Positions 33,943 through 44,200 of a DNA stretch of 64,000 bases are shown one piece after another; position 1 is the first letter of the stretch; each line of letters starts with the position of its first letter. Below the pieces are notes generated by a model. That model saw only the letters and a list, made by a program, of their open reading frames with translations. It was not told where the DNA came from and ran no database searches. The translations under genes were made by a program, and so were the position numbers. This stretch comes from Allolobophora icterica (Eukaryota; Annelida; Clitellata; Crassiclitellata; Lumbricidae): assembly GCA_963556255.1 (NCBI GenBank), contig OY744612.1:21603532-21667531 (forward strand), read 5' to 3'.

Positions 33943-34236
33943 TTATTCAAATTCTTCTGTTCTGCTATAAGGTTTCTGTGTAGTCATGTATTCGTGGTAT
34001 CGATCTCCCTCGGTTCCATTACAACTGCAATACAGACGCATGTCATCCTGGCACGACTGAGCTCTTTCAAAGCATGCGGACTCATAAGGAGAAAGTCTGG
34101 CCTGCCAATTTATTGATCGACCAGTCTTGAAAGCGCTTAAGCAGCAGCGGACTTGTTCAGGTGCGCTGCTCTTGAAATACATGTAAACCGTCCAGTCAGG
34201 TGCAATAGAAAGAGATACGCATGTTGTGGACGGCAT
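33943..34236 (-). other. Minus-strand Cys-rich ORF between genes 2 and 3
   Basis: 97 codons with nine Cys, including APEQVRCCLSAF, SCQDDMRLYCSCNGTE and a CFERA motif. Just upstream in the same frame (back to a TGA) the sequence is hydrophobic (NSLVICGVFY), as a signal peptide would be. It resembles an exon of a small secreted disulfide-rich protein, but I cannot name a family and see no partner exon. Could also be a chance ORF. Confidence 0.35.
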
Positions 34237-34660
34237 ATAGAAAACACCGCAAATTACCAGCGAGTTTCAGTTAACGTACAACCGATAATGGTTCAAATTT
34301 ATTAGTGCGTAGCGTATATCTTTGGTAAATTCGTTTGAAAAAAATGCTTAGGCTGTGCGTCAGCTAATTCATATATAGTCTGTATCTGCTTTTCCGTATG
34401 CAGGGAATAACGATTATAGGCCTATTCTCAACAAAGTTCTCTTTCAACATGAGAATCGTTTAGCCTAGATATTGCTTTTCAGTGAGCAGCATGACAAATA
34501 ATTACATTGGAATGTAACATAGACCACAGCGATGACATACTTTTGAACCTGGACAACTTCAAAAACTAAAATAGGAACACAGAACCTGGAATTATATCAA
34601 GACATAGGGCCTAGGTCTAAGTGCAGCTATGTTATCGGATTGATAGTTGATATTGAAGAA

Positions 34661-35213
34661 ATGGATTTGGAGAGAGCTGATCCTGTAGCAGCAAATGGCA
34701 GTCAACTAACAGAAGATTCTGGAGTTCTTGGTTCGTGCATGCCTCAGATAGCTGTCCCTCCAGTGGGTACATATAACAGTGGCATGTCAAGTTTCTGTAG
34801 ACCTCCTTTGCCACCTGGAAAGCTGTATCATGTTTTCTTTTCACACTGTAGTGAAGACCGAGAATGGGTGAGGGGGATGGTGGAAAAACTTGAGTCACCA
34901 GAGTTTGGCTTCAAATGTTGTTACGACGAAAGAGACTTCGACCTTGGAGTTCCAGTGTTTCAGAATATTACTAAGTGCATTCATTCCAGTAAGAGAACAG
35001 TGATAGTAATGTCTCCGGAATTTCTCCGAAGTCCATGGTGTAGCTACGAAACACGAATAACACTAGAACTGGACTTGGATACGAGACAACGATTACTCAT
35101 TCCAGTGATGCTACGCAATTGCGAGCCTCCTGAGTATATTGGAAGACTAACTTACATGGAAGAGCAGAATGAACATTTCTGGGGACGATTTATTGCAGCA
35201 CTCCAAGAAGATG
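34661..35213 (+). CDS. Gene 3 exon 1: TIR domain
   Basis: 184 codons plus one base. The ATG at 34661 has G at -3 and G at +4, a good context, and precedes all other in-frame Mets. After an extension rich in polar residues come box 1 (YHVFFSHCSEDREWV), RDFDLGVPVFQNI in the BB-loop position, and VIVMSPEFLRSPWCSYE with W126 and E130. The donor is GTTAGT. Unlike gene 2, reading past the donor stops at once (TAG), giving a short TIR-only form if the intron were kept. Confidence 0.92.
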
Positions 35214-38200
35214 GTTAGTTTTTTTTTCATTTCCAGTAAATAAGTTCGCAAATGCAAGATGGTATATGCATATAGATAAAAACGATAAACAGCTTTGTTT
35301 TATCTTAGAGAAACATTTTGAAAATAAATATTGACATATTTTATAATGTGATGTGTCATATCATGGTGTGATACATATAATTATATATGTAATATCATCG
35401 GCTCCAATAATAGAAGGAATATCATAAATTGCAAAATCTAATAATGGTCAGTAACTCTAAGAATAAAAGGAACATGTAGATATAGCACCTGGTCAGTATA
35501 TTGATTTAATTGAATTATCAGCATTTTTTATTGGATTGGATTCTTTGCTATTTTATGTGCTTAATCATATGTTTCGAGCTTAAGACGACTTATTGTAATA
35601 AAATCAACGCATAGTTTCAATATATCACGATTTCCCATGCTACACAAATCCTTTCATCTATGTAAATATTGTTAAATTGAATTAGTCAAGGCGTCATTTA
35701 AATACCAGCTTGATATATATAATTAGGTTATTTATGTTAATTAATTAGAAAAAGCACCTGATAGCCAGCACTATAAGGATTATAATAATTTATTTAGCTT
35801 AGATATTTTGGATCATATTACGGCTTTGAGGCTAAGAAGAGAGAAACGTAGTAGATACGCTTCACTGGATGATTTAAATCCTAGCCGCTTACCTGAAGAG
35901 AGCCGTGTGCTGAAGACTGTCGATGTGGCGAGGATGACGTGGATCCGTTAAAACTCAAATCAGTAATGAAATGGACGTTGAGGTAGATGGTCGTATTTAC
36001 AAGTCATTTCGTGGGTAACTCAGGATTCGTCTTGGTAACGAACGGTATTTTGAGGAGGTTGTTCGGTAACACCTCTATGATAAAATAGTGAAGTGAAGAG
36101 GCTGAACTTCGGTGAAATCTCGGCGAATGGTCGAACTTTGTCATTCGTACTGTATCGGATTTAGCGATTGTATCGTTATCAGCTCAGTCGTGGTAATGAT
36201 AATATTCGGTTAGTGGAATCGAACTAAAACCGTAAAGTTGATTCTTCGAATTTGTTGAGTGCATGAGAACGATCGCACATTCGAAGGAAAGAAAGTTTTC
36301 TTTCGAGAAGAAGACGTTTCTTTTGGAGTAGGCCTACGAATACAACACGTATGACTATACGAGAAAACAAGAAAACCAACAATGAAAACAATGCTCGATT
36401 CTCCACAGAAATCAAAAACAAAGAAGGGGGCGAGTCAATTCTATTAGAATACGCTGGACTGTTACGTGAGAAAGTTCCTTTTATTCAGATCTGCGTGGGA
36501 GGTTAGATAGGCCATAATAATAGCTTACATTTACTGATCAGGTGCTGGTTTTTAAGTAGGATAAAGCTAATAGAAAAATAGACTTTAGACTGATTATATA
36601 AATAGGTGGTCATTACTACATGAGCTAATTGACTAACTGAACTGTTGTGATATATTAAAATACATATATTTTACATCAAACCAGAATATAGATGTCTACA
36701 TCTTTACACAGTTATTTGACATAATCAATTGATGTGATATGGGGCAGCAGGATTGATCTACAAGTGACGTGGGCGCTGATCTGTGCTAAGCTCTCTATAA
36801 ATAATTAGAGAGGCGTCACACAATATACATATTCAGCGAATGAGAGTAGGCCTATGCCTAAGTGGTATGACTTCTCTAGAAAGTGGGCTCTACATGATCA
36901 CTTGTATACAAACATTCCAGTTATAATACAATTTTAATTACAGATTCAAATGGTTCGATTCCACAAGCGGCTATAGGAAGTTCAGCAATCATGGCTGGTG
37001 TCCCATTCCAGTTCAACCCACGTAAGTCAATCTGGCTTCTTAGTCACTCATTTTAGTCGTGCATTGTCTATTCACTTATCAATACCTGATACTACGCATG
37101 TAACTAAGTTTTAAACTAGACTGTCGGCCTAACTTAAGTATATCTATCAAACTTTGCCATAATTCAAGCAAAAATTGGCTTGTGTTCCACTTGATTTTTT
37201 TCCAGTTAGATGGCTATAATTAATAACACATAATTTCTTGTTCAGATTATAACCACTCGTAGATCATTGTCAGGTAGCGTTATCTGTTTTTAACAATCAA
37301 TTACAGATTTCCACAACGCCGATGAAATCCTTGAAGTGACAATCTATCAGGATTGTCACTTTTGTTCCGTTTCTCCAACTGAGTTTGTACCAAACGAAAT
37401 AATGAGAAATGGACTGCAGGTAAGCCCTGGGTCGGTAATCAAAACAGGTAAGTAGTGATAGCTGTAATTTCATTAATCTAAAACATAGGTTAGACCTACA
37501 CTCTGACAAAAACAGCATGCCTGGAAAATTCGGTAATGCATACGTGTTATACAAGTAATTACCAACTTCTGCAGTACTATGAGTACAGTGTCGTGTTTTG
37601 AAAAAGGTTAGTCCCAATTAGCACAAAGTTTTCAGCCACATTGAACAATGCGAAACCTCTATTAATCAGCAGCATTCAATAGGCCTACAGGAGATCGAAT
37701 TGTCACCTAATCCGTGAAAATGCCGTGCTGGTCAGTTCTGGTTCTGCTGAGGGCTCCACAGCGTTGAGGAGATTACAATTTTTAGTGTGTTAGGCATATT
37801 AGTCCTTGCGATAAGTTAAAATATGTTATATGCCTTTACAAACGGTAGTCATGCATATTTTGACCATAACGTTGACAGATTTGCAGAGCCTGCTAATTTA
37901 ACATACGAGCTTTACGCTATAGGCCTATCCGGGAATCGCCTTCGCAACAGATAGCGCTTTAATCTATTATGTAAAAAAGTTTGATAAATATTGCTTTAAA
38001 AACCTAAGTAAATTGTTACCTAATTTATGTCATAATATTAATATTTTGTTAACAAACTATCAGGTTGTCTAAATCGAGATCGAAAAGATAATGAACTCAA
38101 ATTTGCGGCAAATTGTAGACGTGATATGCCAGACACTATTCTACTGGCTGCATATGCAATTGAACTTATGGGTAGTAATAGAATCCGTAACATCTTAGAC

Positions 38201-41200
38201 ATTACGATAAACAGTGTCTTGAGTTAACCTCGAGCGGTATACTACAGCCATAAGTATGAATAATATTGTGAACGAAGTTGCTTTCTTAACCTCAGCATAG
38301 GGCCTATTAGGACGAGAGGTCAGTCTTTTCCCTTGCCGCCTACCCTTCCCACCAACAGCGTATAGACTCATTTAAGAGCTGAGTTTGCTAGGGGTCGTAA
38401 GTATCACTCTACGTTTTCGAGGATTTGAATCCCCACCTATGTGTTGACAGCCAAGCACGCTAATCGCCAGACTATGTAGCGCATCCACCAAGCCCATTAA
38501 AAATATGTATAAAAATATGCAATATTTATTTCAGGTAGCACCGAGTGACTATCGAGACATTGTTTCAGCTGTAACTAGTACGTTGTATGTTAGATGTCAT
38601 GGATGTTTCAACAAAAGTCCATATGTGTTGCCTATCGGATCTGCTTTCCTTGTGATGTTTGCTTTCATGATCATTGCAATCGTCAACTCTGCACTGGATG
38701 CCTTCGTAATATTTAGTTTGCCAATGCTTGGGTTTATTCTTGCTCTTCTGGTCGTCTACACAACGTGCACGTTAAAAGTGAGTATAAAACACTGGGACAT
38801 ATAATACTATTGAATGCTGCAGAACTTCGAAAAGCTCGATTATGATGATGCCATGCATAAAAAAATTAATTCTCTGCTTCTGCACATCCTTTCAACAAAA
38901 TCACCATGTCATACTCTGTACCCGCTGTTTTAGAAGTGCCTTTTTCACACTATAGGTTGCAAAGTAAACCTAAGTAAATAAGTGATAAATTTGACGCGGA
39001 TACAATACACATTAAATTAAACATTTATTTTTCGACAGGCCACACACAGTATTTCACGTGCAATAGAAAATGCCAACACGATCGCCCACCCACGAAACCT
39101 CATGGTCATTGTCAAAGAATACGGTTGGTGCAGCTGTACATATGACAAGATGGCCGTATCCTTTTCGATATTGCATTTCAATAGTCAAAACCTTTTTCTT
39201 TATTCGTAATTGATTTTATCCGATATCGAATGAACAGAACAGAACAGAACAGAACGTTTTTTTATTGGTCCACACATTTGTTTTACATACATTCTTTTAA
39301 CATCAGGTTGTTTTATCAGTTACAGACTCATTTGTCGTTTAACAGATACTATTTCAATAAACCATTGATTGTATTAACAATGATACACAGAACTAAATTA
39401 ACTTATCTTATTAACATGTTTGTTTTAATACAAGTTCACAAATTTCAGAGCAATAATACCTGATCATTAAATTAACATCTGGTTAGTACTGAGCCTGTTT
39501 TTCAATAAAAGAGAAGTAAAGAAACCTAAATGTTAAGGCTCAGAAATATTAAATAGGACACAAAGGGAGACCCAGAAGGGATGGTGTCCCGCTAGAGCGA
39601 GCCCCTATTGCTTATTAATTCCCAACATGGTAGTCGAGTATAGGGACCAGGAGATTAGGCGAGTTAATAATTATAATGTAGGAAACCATAAAGTAAAGTA
39701 AGTGAGGCAGAGCACTAATAAGTGAAGTACATAACTTAGGCAAAGTAATGTAAAGTAATTTTAATTATAAAATAATATTATTGTAACACCAATCTAGTGT
39801 TGTCTGAGTTCGTTCCAACCCTTATATACATCCAAGCTGATGAGGTTAGTATACCATCAACAATCCCAATTAGATTCCACCAGTTAGCATTTCAGGAATA
39901 CATAACCAATTCTTACCCCTTTGGTAGTAATCTATACTATAAAAATTTTGTTTAATCTGATAGCAACCAGTCTTTTAAATGATGTTCAAATATATCTAAA
40001 CTAGTACAGTCTTTAATTGATTCAGGTATCGAGTTCCAAGTTAGTGGAACTCGATAGAAAATTTACGTATATTTGTCCTAGCAAATACACTTCTTAAGTT
40101 AGATGCATTTCTTGTTAAATAATTATGCATCTGGGAGTTCATGGTAAACAAGCAAGAGTACTCATGAGGTAGTAATTTGTTTATCGATGAATACATGAAA
40201 ATACCAATTTGATATTCTAGTAATTTATCCAGTTTAAGTATTCTCAACCTCAGAAATAAGTCTTGAGTATGAGCAAAATAGTGCGATTTAGTTATTATCC
40301 TTATAATCCTTTTGTGAAGTATAACTAATTTACCAAGCCTGGAACTATAGTTAGAAGTATCAACATGCATAACGACTTTCGATCTTCCCAAAAGCGTTAT
40401 CTAATTTCCTTTATATAGACCTGGTTCCAACCATAAATTACTTTAACTTGAATCAATGTAATTGTGGGACCTGTGTTGGCATTGTTTTTAATCCATGACT
40501 GAAGCTTAGAATTTCGCTTACTAGATTCAGATTCTTTGACACGCACAATTAATTTTCAACAACTCTAAGCATTGCAAGTAAAAATTTCCGACAGCAATGG
40601 TTACGGCTCATGAAAACGAACGTATTAAAATTTGCATAGTTATTAAAAACGATAGAAACAAAATAAAAAACGGAAAACCGTCGTTTAAAAAAAAATAAAA
40701 ACGACAAAAAACGGAAAAAAACGACAAAAGAAAATAATTTGACTTTCTCGCATCTTGTAGGCGCTACTGCAATTTAAAATTAAAAACCTTATTAATTTTA
40801 CCGAATTTAATTAGCAAAACGCTACTCTCCATACCGGGGAAAGTCCTAGCCAGCATAATCTTGAGAAGAATACAAGGGGCGGTGGATGCCGTACTAAGGC
40901 AACAACAGGCGGGCTTCCGAAAAAAACAGATCCTGTAGCGACCAGATCTTCACATTGAGACAGATTATAGAGAAATGCGTGGAGGGAAATACAAATATAC
41001 TTGTCAACTTCATAGATTTTCAAAAGGCTTTTGACAGCGTCCAGAGACCAGTGGTGTGGAACATTCTTGCACAATATGGAATTCCAGGAAAAATCATAGA
41101 CATCATAAAAGGGATGTATAAAGAAAGCAGATGCACGGTGAGAGTGGAGGGGAGACTGGGGGAGTGGTTCCAGATTGTTACGGGGGTGCGGCAAGGATGC

Positions 41201-44200
41201 ATCTTATCGCCGTTGCTGTTCCTGTTAACGATTGACTGGGTATTGAGGAGAAGCACGGAGGAGGGAAGATGGGGTTTAGAGTGGAGAGGAGCCGAGAGGC
41301 TAACAGACCTGGACTTTGCAGACGATATAGCGCTACTGGAAGATACATGGGAGGGAATGAGCGAGCTCACGGGCAGAGTGGAAAAAGAGGCAGGATTGGC
41401 TGGATTAAGAATCAATACTTCAAAAACAAAGATCATGAAAGTGGGAAAATGGGAGACGAGAGAGAACATTAAAGTTGGGGAAGATGTAATAGAGGAGGTG
41501 GAGGATTTTTGCTATCTGGGAAGTGTACTTGCAAACAATGGTAGCTGTGACAAGGAGATCAGAGTTAGGCTGGGAAAGGCTAACGCCACATTTGGAAGAT
41601 TAAACAGCATATGGAAAGACAAAGGACTAAGCATCATAACAAAGACAAGACTATACAAGGCCTTGGTCCTGACAACATTGCTATATGGAGCGGAAACATG
41701 GCCTATGACGAAAGCTAATCAGAAGAAACTAGAGGCGGCTCACCATCGGTGGCAGAGAAGGATACTAGGGGTCACGTGGAAAGACAAGATAAAGAATGAA
41801 GATATAAGAAAGAGAACGGCTATGGAAAAAATGGAGGATATGCTGAAGAGAGCACGCCTACGCTGGCTGGGACATATGCACAGATCAAACAGTGAAAGAA
41901 TCGCGAAGCAGTCACTGAACTGGACTCCATCGGGATGGAAGAGGAAACGTGGGAGGCCGAGAAAGACCTGGCGAGCCACGGTCGTGCAGGATCTGGAGGA
42001 CGGAGAGATGACATGGGAGGAGGCTGAGGGAGCTGCAGAGGACAGAGTGATGTGGAGGAGCTGTGTCGCCCGATGCGCTACAAGCGCGTGGAAGGACTAA
42101 GGTCTAAGGTAAGGGTTAATTAGCAAATAACACAACGTTATTAGTAAACATTAAATAGCATCAATCTACAACAATTATTTTGTTTCTTGTGTTTGCTTTA
42201 ATCAGAAATTGAGAAATTAAAAATATTGAAATCTTTTCAAATTTAAGTTGTAAACATAAGTCCACATAAGTCCATGCTGACTAAACTAACACAGTTAAAA
42301 ACTAAACTTTGTAGGTATAGATTATATAGTGTAAGCTTTCTCACAGTAAATGCATTTCAATTTAGCCAATGCTGAGCCTTTCTCGTTTATCAAAGTAACG
42401 TGAATTCATTCCGCACCTTTTTCTTTTGGCATTTTACATAACTTAGAAATAACTTTTTTAAATTTTATTTTTTGTACTGTTCTATTTCATAAAGTAGGCC
42501 TATTTATTTCTCAAGATGGCTTAAATAGTTACGTAAATTAGCTGAATCCTTGAAAGCACGGAAACAACGTAAGGGACATCAGGAAAAAAATTAAACAGAA
42601 AATGAAAAAAAATCAACAGACAGTAAATAAACAAATAAAGTTACATAAAAAAATAACAGACGGAAAAAAAACGATAAGAAAAATAAAATACGAAAAAACG
42701 AGGTTTTGGGGGAAAAAACGAAAAATACGGTTTTAACAACTATGAAAATTTGACATAAGCTAAATCTAAATCACATTGCGATTTGATCTGAGACTTGCAA
42801 TAGCTTCTTTTCGTTACGCAAAAGCAGTGGCGTAACATCAGATTTCGGACTCTTTCACAGATTACTCAAATGAACCTCTTGGGCTCTTTTTGTACATTAA
42901 CAGACTCTTAGCGGGCGCCTTCTTTTCAGAATCGATACCGACCTGGACTGCAGTCCCTGCGCACGAGATATAAATGGGTCGTAGCTACTAATTTAATAGG
43001 TTTGCAAGTTTCATCATGCTTGTCCACGTGAACTGGTGCCAGAAGCAATGATTTATACAATAGAATATAACTGTATTTTGATATTGTCCTCCTTCCAACG
43101 TTCTGAAGTGTATACGACCATACGACAGAATATCGATGGCTCGGGGTCGCTATGCAGTGGCTTGAGGTAGATTCGAACCTGCGACCCTCCGGTTACAAGA
43201 CACAGAACATACCGCTACACCACAGCGCCTACCCTGAGGTTCCATTTTGTAGTGCTGAGTCAGCTTATTTTTAATGGCTTCGATTAAATGACCATGAGCT
43301 TATTTCATATATTGTAAATAGTATAATATGCAACAGATAGACACCTACAGCTTATAATGGTTCGACCATCTACTGTGTAAATCTAATTTACAGTTGTTGT
43401 TATGTACATAATTGCATTCACAATCTAATTTTGAATTTAGTTGATTTATTAGTTAAGTTAGTTAACGCTTACTAGTTATCATAAGACATTCACATCCGTT
43501 CTGCCTGTGATCGTTGGGTGCCCCAAGTAGCGGGACTTATCCCTTAGAGGCATCCAGTTATAACACCCAATACACTACAAAAATGTTATTGTTTTGTCTT
43601 GCACTACTGGGTTGTTCTAATAAACGGATTTTGATTTGATTGATTTTTGATTTGATTTGATTTGATATTAACACTTTAAACCATTCTGATTTCTAATGGA
43701 AAGTTAATAAAGCAGTGTTTTAGTCCTTGAATCAATCTTGAAAGATCATCTTTTACTATTACGACTGGAGACCTTGTCATGTAAGTAACGTATGATATTC
43801 TGAATATGTATGTAACTTAGGTTCCTATACGTCACACATATTATGCCTGATGTAGGTCGGATGATATGGCTTTTACCCTATTCTGTCTTCTGACTATAGA
43901 TTTGATTAGATGATGTAGACCTACACGGCCTTTCAGTTGCTGATCATGTGTGGTCGTAATCGTAATCTTAAACTCCTTATTGTAAAGCGCTACTCTAAAG
44001 CTAAGCGCAGGGCACCAGCTTATTCAAGAGCGCTGCGTCGTATCAGAGGGGTTGTGCAGAGATCGATGTCCAGTGGAGGTCCGAGTTTGGTTGCCTGAGA
44101 TACCAGAGAGAGGAGGCAGAGCGACTGATGAGGCGGGTTTCGGTGAGGACGAGAAAGCTTCGAAAGCGGAGGAGCTGATGGATTAGGGTAGGAATTCATA

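Noticed and set aside
40955..42100. A 381-residue host reverse transcriptase gene
   Set aside because: The 12-bp target duplication, 5' truncation and frameshift show it is a dead LINE insertion.
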